Positions 12,134-22,244 of a DNA stretch of 64,000 bases are shown here, in pieces. This DNA is from Zarea fungicola. Taxonomy: Eukaryota > Ascomycota > Sordariomycetes > Hypocreales > Cordycipitaceae. The notes under the pieces are model-generated. The model was not told where the DNA came from. It saw only the letters and a program-made list of their open reading frames with translations, and searched no databases. The translations under genes and the position numbers were made by a program. Position 1 is the stretch's first letter; each line of letters begins with the position of its first letter. The stretch lies in contig FWCC01000363.1 in the NCBI GenBank assembly GCA_900169235.1, positions 90,521-154,520 on the forward strand. Reading direction: 5' to 3'.

Positions 12134-12915
12134 TAAAAAAAATCCTTTTCAGAAGCAATGGGAGGGAGAAACGCACACAGAAGAAGAAACAAGGAATAGA
12201 TGGTTTAACAAAGCGTGCAAAATCTTCCTTTCTGACGGTCGTATTATTTTGATTTCCCCCCCGTTACATTAGCAAGAATAGTAGACCTTTGGTGCTTTGC
12301 AGAAAGCTCATATAAACAGACAGGCGTTATATTTTGCGTTTAGAGGCTACCTTTAGGGCTAGAGATAAGGCGATACTTAAGTGCTGGTTGAAGTCATGGA
12401 AGTAACACTGCGAACGAAGTGCTTTGGCGTCGTCACCTACTCTGTGAAACTGTGTTTGCACTGGCTGCCATGATTTATAGTTTCATTGGCGATACATTGA
12501 AATAGTCGCTCAACTCGGAACAAGTACCAGACGAGTGGCCTCACGCACAATTAGAAGTGGCAATACCCAAACAGACACACGAAGCAAGATAAAAAAAAAA
12601 CTGCATGTTCTGACAATACTGGATCTTCTCATACAGTCACATTCTATAACGAGAAACCGCCCAAGGCCAGCTCAAACCCAGCCTGCCGCTAGTGTACACG
12701 TACGATGTCTTCGCCCCCCCCTGCTTCTTGCCTCGATGCAAGAACTCCCCTCGGCCGATTCGCATTAATCTCGTTCCAGTCCAGGTAGAGGACGGGATCC
12801 AAGATTTGGACCACGCAGCTCCAAAATTCTCTATTATAACATTTCTTGCTGAGGGACGCAGTCTTTGGTGATAATCAGCTTGTCAAGTCTCCACCCCTGC
12901 AGCTACTGTCGCCTA
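12134..12915. other. Intergenic between convergent RTF1 and V-ATPase c genes
   Basis: The 782 bp hold the two 3' UTRs. Short A-runs and a C-run (around 12257-12264 and 12715-12721) are visible. I see no ORF with a recognisable product. Confidence 0.55.
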
Positions 12916-13793
12916 TTAGCAGACTGCGTCGGTGGATGCCTTGGCGTTCATCAGCAGAGCAACAATGAGACCGTATAGACCTGTTTTTTGTGGTTAGAGA
13001 ACTGGGAAAGCTTGATAAACCATGCCATAAGGCGCTTACCGAGGACTTCGGCGAAAATGAGGATAAGAATCATTCCGACGTAGAGGCGGGGCTGTTGGGC
13101 GGTACCACGGACACCTGCATCGCCGACAATACCAATGGCGAAACCGGCAGCAAGACCAGCAAGACCAACAGCGAGGCCAGCACCAAGCTGGATGAAGCCA
13201 GTGAAGAGGGGAAGCTCCTGTTTCAAGCCGTCGGAAATGAGGACGGAAACGACGAGGCCGTAGATACCGATGATACCTGCCATAATGACGGGAACAATGT
13301 CTATTATCGAATTAGCTTCATTCATTGCAGAGTATCTCACTCGGTTGCTGATAGTGCGTACTCTTGACGATGAGGTCAGGGCGGAGGACACCCATGGCCG
13401 AGATACCAACTCCAGACTTGGCGGTACCGTAGGCGGCGCCGAGGCAAGTGAAGACAATAGCGGATGTGCAGCCCATTGCACCAAAGAAGGGCTATGATGA
13501 TTGTTAGTACATATCCAAAACGCGGTGGTCAACGGCGAGAATTGCTGGTTGGCGGCTACAGTACGCGGCAATCGCTCGAACCGGGATCGGGTGTAGGAAG
13601 ACGAACCGCATAGACGGGGCTGTAAGAAACCATTAGTTAGCTTTACACAGCCTTTAACATGGTGCAGCCATCATTCGCAGCAACTTTTGCGGCGTTACAG
13701 CGATGGCCAAAGCTTAAAACGATGCTCCGGGAGCTTCCAGGGCGCATCCCCTCAAGGGCAACACATGGTGACGTACCAGAGATCAGAAGGCAT
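12916..13793 (-). CDS. vma3: V-type H+-ATPase 16-kDa proteolipid subunit c, five exons
   Basis: This is the proton-carrying ring subunit of the vacuolar ATPase V0 sector. Transcribed leftward, the exons are 13777..13793 (17 nt, MPSDL plus 2 nt), 13607..13619 (13 nt, giving C-PVYA), 13362..13491, 13040..13300 and 12916..12980. Introns are 157, 115, 61 and 59 nt. The spliced product is 161 aa, the length usual for Sordariomycete subunit c. It has four transmembrane helices; the essential proton-binding glutamate is E138 in IFAEVLG, and the glycine-rich helix packing motifs are intact. All junctions have GT...AG ends (donors GTACGT, GTTCGT, GTACGC, GTAAGC) and keep the conserved [25 protein letters not shown] and EVLG-LYGL continuity. 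The 13-nt exon would be missed by most ab initio gene finders; without it the N-terminus cannot be recovered. Confidence 0.93.
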
Positions 13794-14793
13794 GGCGGCG
13801 GTATTTGTAATTATGGAACAAAAGAGAGTAAATTATAGTCGAATGCGATGATTGAATCGATAGAGCTCGGAATGGACCAGCAGCGAGACCTCGGGCGATG
13901 AGCTGTCGATGTCGCGATTAATGCGTTGTTGATGGTTGATTAAAGTGACGTTCCCTGGGCGGACGCTGGCAGTTGGTGGCAGGTTTTGCTACTGTGGCAG
14001 GAGTAAACCACCTTACATAACAATCCGCCCCGCAACATCAATTACCCGCTCCGCACCACACCTGCAGGTTAGCGGAGTGAGACTATTGGCTCCACGGCCT
14101 GCGCTAGCCAACGCGTTTGTGCTAATTACGCTACATGTCCAAACACAAATTTGCTCCCCGGCCTGCTGGGAACTACACAAGTGGGAAGCCGCACCGCTCG
14201 TAATAAAGGCTTACAGGTAGCAAGCTGGCTGCTGGTGGAGTGCACGGAGTATTCGTATGCACGCCGTGGCACTGCGAACTCGCAATTGAAGCGACACCAA
14301 AACTAAAAATATTATTTACAATAAAGGACGAGAACGGTGCACTGGCTTCAAAAAGCAACTGGCTACCATCCGGTACTGATGCGTCATACCCATCGAGGCA
14401 GGAGAATAGAGTGCTTTCCCAAGTGCCAGGGCGACAACCACGCCCAACCCAGCGTTGCCGTAGCGAAAAGCCATTAAAACAAAACCTGTTCCTGCATCGC
14501 GAGCTGCTAAGATTATTTCCGGCGCCACTCGACAGGCCGTCGCTTTCTGCCCGCAGCAGCGGTGGCCAACAATGACGCTGTCTCCACCAGCTCAGACCGC
14601 AGTCGCGCGTTGCACGCCGAGGCCGATTACCCCCGCCATAGGTACTTATGTCATGAACGTGCTTTAGGATAATGGCAGCACCCCTAGCCACAGCTGTCCA
14701 ATTCCGTCCTTTACATCGGCAGAAGTCTTTTATCGTTGTATACTTTGGTGGCATGCTCCCTCTTTTGACCGTCCCGCCCTCATCATCCACAAA
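13794..14793. promoter_or_regulatory. Divergent promoter region, vma3 (-) / SacI phosphatase (+)
   Basis: The 1.0 kb between two divergent starts should contain both promoters. A long open frame on the minus strand (14173-14790) lacks an ATG at its upstream end and shows no family resemblance, so I do not call it. No convincing TATA box was seen. Confidence 0.5.
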
Positions 14794-17710
14794 ATGCCTG
14801 GACTTGCGCGTAAGGTACTCATTTGCGCCGCTGTAGATGGCCTAGTCATTCAACCACTCTCTTCAAAAGGCCAGCGTCCCTTTAAACCTGTACAAATAAA
14901 GTATGCCGAAACATCAGTATTATCCGTGCCGAGAGAGCAGATTCCAGACCTGGCGGCCTCAGATTCCTCCTTTGAAGCGTTTGGCGTTATAGGTGAGCGC
15001 CAACCACCACGTTCGGGGACCTGTGCTGACATGCTTAGGGCTTGTAACTGTATCAAAGCTAAACTATCTTGTCACCATAACCAAGAGAAAACAGGTTGCG
15101 CAGGCATTTGGGTTTCCCATATATGTTGTTACTGGTGTTGCCGTTACACCATGTACGTCGCAGGCCGAAGCTACCGCCTCTATCCAGCGAACCGTACGAT
15201 GGCTGGACGACCGCACTTCTGTCCCAGACCAAGATGCGGATAGCAGCGACGAAGATGTTGAGCTTCCAGCTCATTCAGGCGATGAAGTAGATGATAGCCT
15301 GCGCGACGATATTAATAACGATCTATCATCATCTAGAAGCAGCATTGCCGAGGATGTCATTCGCAGAAAGGGAAGTTATGGCAGGTTTGCTCAGCGTTGG
15401 TTCAGCGGCAAGGGTTGGGCGGTGGATCAAAGACGAACACTTGGCCTCAGCGATGCCTCAGTCAATCCAGAACTCTCGGCAACTGCGGGAGAAGCAAGAA
15501 AGCTACCAGTTGAGGACGAAGATGCTCAACGGCCCGCAACCACATTGCTGCCAAAGCTCCTGAGAGCTATGTACCTGCTCTTTGGGAAATCGCGGAGCTT
15601 CTACTTTTCCTATGACATTGACATCACTCGACATTTGTCTAACAAAGCCTCGGCCTCCACAGCCAGCATCCCACTTCATATTCAAGCGGACGAGGTCTTC
15701 TTTTGGAACCACCACATGATTCAACCATTTCTCGAAATCGGCCACGAGGACTTGGCACTCCCAATAATGCAAGGCTTTGTTGGACAGAAAACATTTATTG
15801 CTGACCAAAGTCCACCTCAAGTCGACGATCCCATGGTGGAATCGGTGGAACTAAGCAACCTCGTGCCACCCGAGCTGTCAGTCACTCAGCCTGTTTCCGC
15901 CAGCGCACGAAATTCGCTTGAACTGCGGCCTTCTGAAAGAAAATACCATCTCACCCTAATCTCACGTCGCTCGACAAAACGAGCTGGTCTGCGATACTTG
16001 CGGCGCGGCATTGACGAGAATGGATTCACGGCCAACATGGTTGAGACGGAGCAGATTCTGTCTCACTCTGACTGGGACCCTTCAAAACCTATATACACAT
16101 TTTTGCAAATACGCGGAAGCATTCCCCTCTTCTGGACCCAGACCGGGTACTCCCTGAAACCGGCACCAGTTCAACAGCATTCCCAGGATGAAAATTACAA
16201 AGCGCTGAGGCTGCATTTTGAGAGTCTGGCAAGAAACTATGGCTTGGTTCAAATTGTAAATTTGGTTGAAAAGCATGGTGTTGAAGAGTCCATCGGTAGA
16301 GCGTACGAACAAAACGTGGAGCGGTTGAATGAAGAGGGGAGCTGCGGTGTGGTCCCATTCGAATGGTTTGACTTTCATCATGCATGCCGTGGCATGAAGT
16401 TTGAAAATGTTGGTGAACTACTTCTGCGACTAAAGGACAGATTGGAAGAGATGGGCAGTACTGTGGAAAAGAATGGCAGTATCATTTCTTCTCAAAGTGG
16501 CACTTTCCGAACCAACTGCATGGATTGCCTGGATCGCACCAATGTCTGCCAGAGCTCTTTTGCGAAGCATATGCTGGATATTCAGCTGAAACTTGAAGGC
16601 ATCGACATGAGTGTTCAGCTGGACCAAGAAACTATGTGGTTCAATACGCTCTGGGCAGATAATGGTGACGCAGTCTCCAAGCAGTATGCCTCGACGGCTG
16701 CTATGAAGGGTGACTATACTCGCACACGAAAACGTAATTATATGGGTGCTTTGAACGACGCAGGCTTGTCTCTTGCCCGTTTATATTCCGGGTATGTTCC
16801 CTACAGCATCATATTTGCTCGCAGGAGATGTGCTAATGAACCTAGAATGGTCAACGATTACTTTAGTCAAGCTGCCATTGACTTTTTATTGGGAAACGTT
16901 ACCGGCAAGGTATTTGACGAATTTGAAGCCAACATGATGACCAAGGATCCCGCAGTCTCTGTCACAAGAATGAGAGACCGTGCAATTGAGCTCTGTCAAA
17001 AGCGAGTCATTGCTAATGCGAAAGAGGAAGTGCACGGAGGCTGGGTTCTTGTGAGCCCTAACAACGCAAATGTAGTAAAATCGTGGCCGATGGAAGAAGT
17101 GGTGCTGCTACTGACTGATGTCGCACTTTATCTGTGTCGATTTGACTGGGATCTCGACAAAGTGTCGTCATTTGAACGAATTAATCTAGAAAATGTGACC
17201 GGCATCAAGTTTGGCACATATATTTCCTCCACCGTGTCAGCGGCGCAGATGGATGAGTTGAGAAATGTTGGGTTTCTACTGTCATATCAGCCGGGCAAGA
17301 GCGATATCAAGCGAACCAATACTCGAACCATGTCATCGCAGCAGAGCTTGGTTATTGCACCGGCAACGGACGCTGCTACAGATGGCAATACCAAGAGGCA
17401 ATCGGGAATAGCGAGTTTCTTTACGGCGCGGCCCAAGGGACCTACGGTAAGAGAATTTGCTTTTAAGGCCACGTACACGGACTCGTCAACGGCAAGAAAA
17501 CCAGGACCGAAGCAGACAGAAATCCAGCAAGTAGTAACAATCTGTTCTGAAATAGAGCGATTGGTGTTGGAGAGTCAGTCCCGGAAAGATGGAGAGGAAA
17601 GTAAGAGCATAATCGAGAAGGGCGACGTTATCTCGCTGGATTCAGCCAAGCGAGACACCGGCTTATTGGAGCAACTTGGGCATTCTATTAAAAAGCTGGT
17701 TTGGGCATGA
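14794..17710 (+). CDS. SacI-domain phosphoinositide phosphatase with hSac2 domain (INPP5F/SAC2-like)
   Basis: The predicted enzyme is a phosphoinositide monophosphatase of the Sac family. Exons are 14794..14992 and 15039..17710, with a 46-nt intron (GTGAGC...TTAG, branch CTGAC), giving 956 aa. The join yields FGVIG-LVTVSKLNYLVTITK, a typical SacI N-lobe. An acidic Ser/Asp insert (about 110-145) interrupts the early SacI region. The catalytic CX5R loop is present as C560-MDCLD-R566, followed by T and N (CMDCLDRTN). After the SacI core, about residues 700-830 match an hSac2 (inositol phosphatase) region, including EEVHGGWVLVSP. This combination is found in animal INPP5F, a PI4P phosphatase of endosomes. 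There is no C-terminal transmembrane pair, so it is not the ER Sac1. Substrate and location here are inferred from the family. Confidence 0.88.
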
Positions 17711-17788
17711 TGACACATTGAAAAAAGGTGGCATAAGACAGCAGCTTTAATTATCAGTCTTATTGATTATCGTTAGCGGCCAGGAAGT

Positions 17789-18946
17789 TCAGGTCTTGTG
17801 GGCCTTGTTTATTCTATAGAGATGCAATTGATATCGCATATGTTCCAGTGGAATCGGATACTTTAACTGCTCCGGCAGACGAAACCATATGGAATCGTGC
17901 GATTCCAACCTACTCCAATGCTGCGCTGTACTCTCCGGATCAGTCAGCGTGTGGTGCAATAACCACTGCATTGGATACCTTTTCTTGTCCTTGCCCAACG
18001 CCGCCTCGGAGTAGCTTCCGGGGCTGTCGACAACGAGGAGTAGCGACTGGTCCGGTAGGGAGGCCTCGAGGGCCCTGAGAAACTTTGTAGTCTGGATTAT
18101 GCCGCCCTCTGAGTACAGCTCGTTAAGCGTGAAGAAGAGGGTGACGACGACAGCGGCGGATATGGACGCATTGGTGAAAATATCCGCCCATTGGGCCTCT
18201 TTTACTTGCAGGGCGTCTTGTTGGAGGACTTGGAGGTTGAGCTGGTCAGGCTTTGATAGTACGGGCATGTTGGCGACTCTAGCGGCTTCTGAGGCGTATT
18301 TGGACAGGGGGATGGGTGATGTGAGTGTGTTTTGGAACTTGGTGCTCACGCTGGACCAGGAAGCTGAGTCGATGAGGGTGAGAGAGCCGCTATGAGCTGA
18401 TGACGAGGGTGAGAGTGATTGGCTCTGGAGATAACTTGCAAAAGCGACGTGCTCGGCGGCACAGCCACCAATGCAAACCATTTTGACATGGCTAGACGAG
18501 GCGGGCGAGGAGACATTGTCCTGGCGCGGAGTCAAAGACTTGAGATGCCGCGGGAGATGGTGCCTGAAGATACCGGCATAACACAGCGCCCTTGTAGGAC
18601 TCCAGCGCGCAGCGTACGCATCCAGATACTCCCCTCGCCCAAAAGCGGCGGCAAAGTCGCGTTCAAAGAGTGCCTGCTTAATGTCCCGCAGCAGTTCCGT
18701 AAAGTTGTCCGCTTCGAGGATGGGGCCGAGCGCAGTCGTGAAGTTGTCGAGGAGCCTTTGCTGCTCTGCAACACTTAGCTGGCCAGAGTCTCCATTATCC
18801 TTAGTACCGCTTTTGCTGTCATTGCCTATGTCGCTGCCGCTTCTGGGGGCGACGAATCGAGACTCCTTTTGAGATATTGGCTCTGATCTGGCGCCCCGGG
18901 TGCGCGCTGTTGGCTTCCCTTTCGAAGTTGCCTGCTTCTGTACCAT
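17789..18946 (-). CDS. BMT6: 25S rRNA uridine-N3 methyltransferase, BMT6 type
   Basis: The likely role is SAM-dependent N3 methylation of a uridine in large-subunit rRNA, in the nucleolus. It is a single exon of 385 aa from ATG 18944-18946; upstream in-frame codons have no ATG. A basic disordered N-terminus (Lys/Arg/Ser-rich, to about 55) could act as a nucleolar signal. A helical segment with AFGRGEYLDAYAARWSPTRA is characteristic of this fungal family. The SAM-binding glycine loop is VCIGGCAAEHVAF. A later strand, SISAAVVVTLFFTLNELYSE, fits the post-IV motif region. It ends 78 bp from the stop of the convergent SacI gene, so the 3' UTRs probably overlap. Family assignment is by resemblance to BMT6-like proteins; the exact rRNA position is not shown by sequence. 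Confidence 0.8.
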   Translation of the reverse strand: MVQKQATSKGKPTARTRGARSEPISQKESRFVAPRSGSDIGNDSKSGTKDNGDSGQLSVAEQQRLLDNFTTALGPILEADNFTELLRDIKQALFERDFAAAFGRGEYLDAYAARWSPTRALCYAGIFRHHLPRHLKSLTPRQDNVSSPASSSHVKMVCIGGCAAEHVAFASYLQSQSLSPSSSAHSGSLTLIDSASWSSVSTKFQNTLTSPIPLSKYASEAARVANMPVLSKPDQLNLQVLQQDALQVKEAQWADIFTNASISAAVVVTLFFTLNELYSEGGIIQTTKFLRALEASLPDQSLLLVVDSPGSYSEAALGKDKKRYPMQWLLHHTLTDPESTAQHWSRLESHDSIWFRLPEQLKYPIPLEHMRYQLHLYRINKAHKT

Positions 18947-19986
18947 TTTAAATCTCCAAAACAATATTCCAGGTAGCTCCTATTATGCTTTATGTGTCCC
19001 CCTTCTAAGTCTCCAAGCGTTCTCATATAAACGGTTTATTCAATGGAGAAAGGATAGGCAAAATTGTGGTTTTGGCTGGGGTTTGGTACTTTTTTTCTGG
19101 AACTTTTCTGGACCACGTCTGCTACCCGTCAACTAGCATTTCTTGTTTGGGATGCATGTACAACGAGGACACTAGTAAGGATGCTACCCACATTGCATCT
19201 GCTTTAAATATGACTACAGTTAATTGTGACCACTTGAAATTGCACATTTATTTTCTTCAAGACATTTTTTCAATCATCTTTGCACATCCCCCCCCTTTTA
19301 CTACGGATTGTGAGCATTCGATTGGTTGCTTCTACATCAGCACATGGTACAGAGCAGACGATTTGCCGTGCAGCAAACCATAGCCGCCGCCAGTCTTGTG
19401 CACAGAGAAACTATCATTCCCGCCGCTATAACCGATCTGTGGCTACACGAATTGGATTAGTTTCGTCAGAAATTCTTGTCTCAGTGTGTCTCGGCTCTTT
19501 GTCACGCAGGTTTCATCTATACAAAGCTGTGATGTGTTGTGCTGCGGAGGGTGGGCGGTGTGCAGCATCTTACCCGCGACTACTTTGAAGAGCTGTGGAA
19601 AGTTTTCCGTCTTGCAACCCCGTTCTGGTGAGAGAAATATGTAAAAAAGAAATACATATGTAAATACTCGTAATATTGCTTCAATAGTCGTAATTCCCCA
19701 GTGCTCGTTTAATTCTCTAGCGCTGTGGCCTTGGTGCATGGCAAAGGCGTTCAAATGGCGTTCTGTGGTTTCCTGATGTCATCCTTATCCAATTGTCATA
19801 ATCAAATTGTCTGTATGTATTACCGGCAGAAATTTATATAAATAGAACCCTGCCCCTGGAAGAAGCTAGCTGAAAAGATTTTGTAGAGGAACTGTCGACA
19901 ACTAACAGCAAATCGCAACATCAGCTAGAAACCAGATACTTGAATCAAGCCGTCATAGAAGAGCTCAAAGAGCTAAGATAGACAAG
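18947..19986. other. Intergenic with core promoter of a small gene at its right end
   Basis: The left part should hold the BMT6 promoter. Short frames in the middle show no family features. The right end carries a TATA box (19835-19844) and an A-rich leader before the ATG at 19987. Confidence 0.5.
19835..19844 (+). promoter_or_regulatory. TATA box (TATATAAATA)
   Basis: TATATAAATA lies 143 bp before the ATG at 19987. The sequence between is A-rich and free of upstream ATGs in a strong context, as expected of a short fungal 5' leader. Confidence 0.45.
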
Positions 19987-20349
19987 ATGCCTGCATCACG
20001 CGGTAGGTCAGTAGCTCAACACGTCGGCAAGAATACTGCAGCTAAAGCAAGCCATCGGACCGCACGAAAAGATGCCAAAGAGATCGCTGTGCATGTGCTA
20101 AGCTTCCAAGTTGGAGCTCAACACGCCAAAAGAAAGGAGACAGCCGAGGACGCCGCGCAGGACAAGACACCGAGATCAAGTCAGTTGGAACTCAGACGCC
20201 TGAAAGGGACGAGGTGTGCAGCCCACAAACTTTGGCATAAGCTTGAAAATCATATGACTACTGCTCGTGCTAAAAGTCTTTTGGCTATGTCGTCACACTG
20301 TTTCTGGGTTGGCGCTTTCCAGGGCAGGGACGGACTTGGCAAGATCTGA
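19987..20349 (+). CDS. Hypothetical small basic protein, 120 aa
   Basis: I do not recognise this protein. The frame starts at an ATG (AAGATGCC) with a good TATA box 143 bp upstream and a clean A-rich leader, which is better promoter evidence than most short ORFs here have. The product is hydrophilic and basic, rich in Lys, Arg, Ala and His, with no signal peptide or transmembrane segment; the N-terminal half (KNTAAKASHRTARKDAKE) looks helical and highly charged. An alternative is that a GTAGGT at 20003 is a donor and the gene has introns. A chance ORF cannot be excluded. Confidence 0.35.
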   Translation: MPASRGRSVAQHVGKNTAAKASHRTARKDAKEIAVHVLSFQVGAQHAKRKETAEDAAQDKTPRSSQLELRRLKGTRCAAHKLWHKLENHMTTARAKSLLAMSSHCFWVGAFQGRDGLGKI

Positions 20350-20666
20350 CGACACGGAATGCATTTCCTCAGATTGAAGTCCCAAGATGCGGTGTCTGGA
20401 TGCCGTTCTCTGGGAAGAATTAAGGGAAGGGGGTGTGGGAGGAACGAGAGGAGTCGCGGGCAAGGCGACCAATACGCAGTTGTTCAATGCTGTGAAGTAG
20501 TTTTTCAAGCATCTTTGTCACTATGGCCGCGCGTGGAATACACTTTTAGCATTGCTTGGAACAAATAATTGAGAAACTGCAAGGCAATTACATGGGGAAG
20601 TCAGTAGAGTAGCCAGGAGTGCGAGATGGTTGAAGCATTGTGCGAGTGTCAATTGGGGACTCTTAC
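20350..20666. other. Short interval between two small ORFs
   Basis: The 317 bp between the convergent small ORFs contain overlapping short frames on both strands with no recognisable product. Confidence 0.5.
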
Positions 20667-20936
20667 TTATAGCGCAAACGCCAGGAATACGCTCACAGGG
20701 AGAGAGACTACTGCGAAAAATGCAAGAATAAAGAACGGCGGGGAGTGAGGTGACGATGCAGCCTCGGCATCGGAGGATAGGAGCTGAAAATTCGCGATAG
20801 GTCTGTAAGTGCCAGGTAGGTACAGGCGCTTCTTTGAGATAGTCATGTCCGTGTCGACAGACGGATATATTTGAGTTGTGGGGATGGCTGTCGCATTAAA
20901 GCCAAGAAGATTGGCAGTGACATAGGACAGTGACAT
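20667..20936 (-). CDS. Hypothetical small protein with C-terminal membrane segment, 89 aa
   Basis: This product is unrecognised. The ATG is at 20934-20936 and the frame ends in TAA at 20667-20669. Residues 1-60 are mixed polar; the last ~25 residues form a single hydrophobic helix (FFILAFFAVVSLPVSVFLAF) ending right at the stop, the layout of a tail-anchored protein. A GTAAGA follows the stop codon directly, so a different frame or a further exon is possible. A chance ORF is also possible, since nothing else supports transcription. Confidence 0.3.
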   Translation of the reverse strand: MSLSYVTANLLGFNATAIPTTQIYPSVDTDMTISKKRLYLPGTYRPIANFQLLSSDAEAASSPHSPPFFILAFFAVVSLPVSVFLAFAL

Positions 20937-21264
20937 GGTCAAAGTGCAGGAGTACTAACTCCAGATCACAGTGGCTCTGGCTGCTTGTCATGTCATCAGT
21001 GCTGCTTTAGGCGAACCGTACAATGCATGATAATATGCCAGGTCTATCACTGGATTGCCTGCCTAGGCCCTCTACCTGCTTTACAATGTATCCAGCAAAG
21101 TCGAGGGCTAGGGCTGTAACGATCACACATCTTTTAGAATATTTGTATTTATTCTTCCATCTTTACGTAGCGTTTCCTTAGGTCCTAGATAGAGTTTATG
21201 CTCCCATCCATGTACTAGACTACCCATGTGGAGCACGAAGCTCTACAACGGGCAGTGTCTAGCA

Positions 21265-21302
21265 TGTCCAGAGTAACAAACATTGTCCAGAGTAGCAAGC
21301 AT
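21265..21302. repeat. Imperfect tandem repeat, 2 x 19 bp
   Basis: Two adjacent 19-bp units (21265-21283 and 21284-21302), each starting TGTCCAGAGTA, differ at two positions. No function is apparent. Confidence 0.6.
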
Positions 21303-22156
21303 TTGTGCCCTAGCAGAAGATGATATTATAACTCCTTTCGTCTTTTTCGTTTTCTTGGTTGCCTGGCCGTCGGGAGACTTTTACAACTGATTGTTACATG
21401 GCCAGCGCCTTGTGCGACATCGCATACAGTGGCGCCTCGCCAGGCATTTCCGGGTCAAAAATCAAGTGGTTTCATTCAAGAATAGCACAAGTCTGGCAGT
21501 AGCACACAACACAATTTATGAAGAAATCTCCCGCATTTAATAAGGTAATGCTTCATTTCTCGCTCCTGGCCGTCCTCCCGGCCCGCGGTCGTTCACTGGT
21601 GCAAGCCGGGAGGAGAAGGGCGGCAATTAGACTATACCTACCTCACTCTAGTGGGTTTCCTCTCAGGTACCTTTCAGGCCACAAGAATCCCGTCGCCAGC
21701 ACCAACGCACAGCCAGTTTAGTAGGCAGCTCCCACGCCTGGCACCTGCTGCGGGACAGGTAGCGCCCGTACACGATGTCTGAAGATGGTTCTTTTTTTTG
21801 GGCAATCTGATTCACTCGTTCAACTCTTGTCCTCCTCTTTTTCATATCCGGCATCGTCGCCATTTTTCCCCTTCCTTTGATATTTCTTCCCCCTTTCACC
21901 CATCGCTTCCCTAGTTCATCTGGAGAAAAGAGCCATTCAAATTGTCGCAACGTATCCTCTCCGCAGACGACATCCCCTCTCCGTCTCTGACGTTGACGTT
22001 GACGACAGCAGTCGATAGCCTGCGACACGCTTCCCTATCACGCCCCGTGTCCATCCCACAACATTCGCTCTTCTGGCAACCGCCCAGCTCCCGTCTTTGG
22101 CGCTGTCGATATATACTTCATCTACCGCTTCTGTTTCGCCGCATCGACCGAACCGC

Positions 22157-22231
22157 ATGAACATTCTGCGATCCGCTACAACGACACCCGCCCCGACGCC
22201 CTGTTCGTCTGCACTCTCCTCGCTGCTGTAG
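22157..22231 (+). promoter_or_regulatory. Upstream ORF in the leader of the Btz gene
   Basis: A 24-codon frame starts at ATG 22157, 42 bp after a TATATA, and stops at TAG 22229-22231, 13 bp before the main ATG. If transcription starts just after the TATATA, the frame is in the leader and would reduce translation of the main frame unless ribosomes re-initiate. Confidence 0.35.
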
Positions 22232-22244
22232 GCTCGTCGCAGCA

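Larger units (their letters stand above)
20937..22244. other. Intergenic and Btz-gene leader
   Basis: The 1.3 kb contain an imperfect tandem repeat (21265-21302) and, from about 21780, a pyrimidine-rich stretch typical of fungal 5' leaders. TATATA at 22110-22115 lies about 130 bp before the ATG at 22245. A 24-codon upstream frame (ATG 22157, TAG 22229-22231) lies between them. Confidence 0.5.

Noticed and set aside
14173..14790. 205-codon frame on the minus strand in the vma3/SacI promoter region
   Set aside because: It has no ATG at its upstream end (it begins with GTG), overlaps the promoter of the SacI gene and shows no family features.
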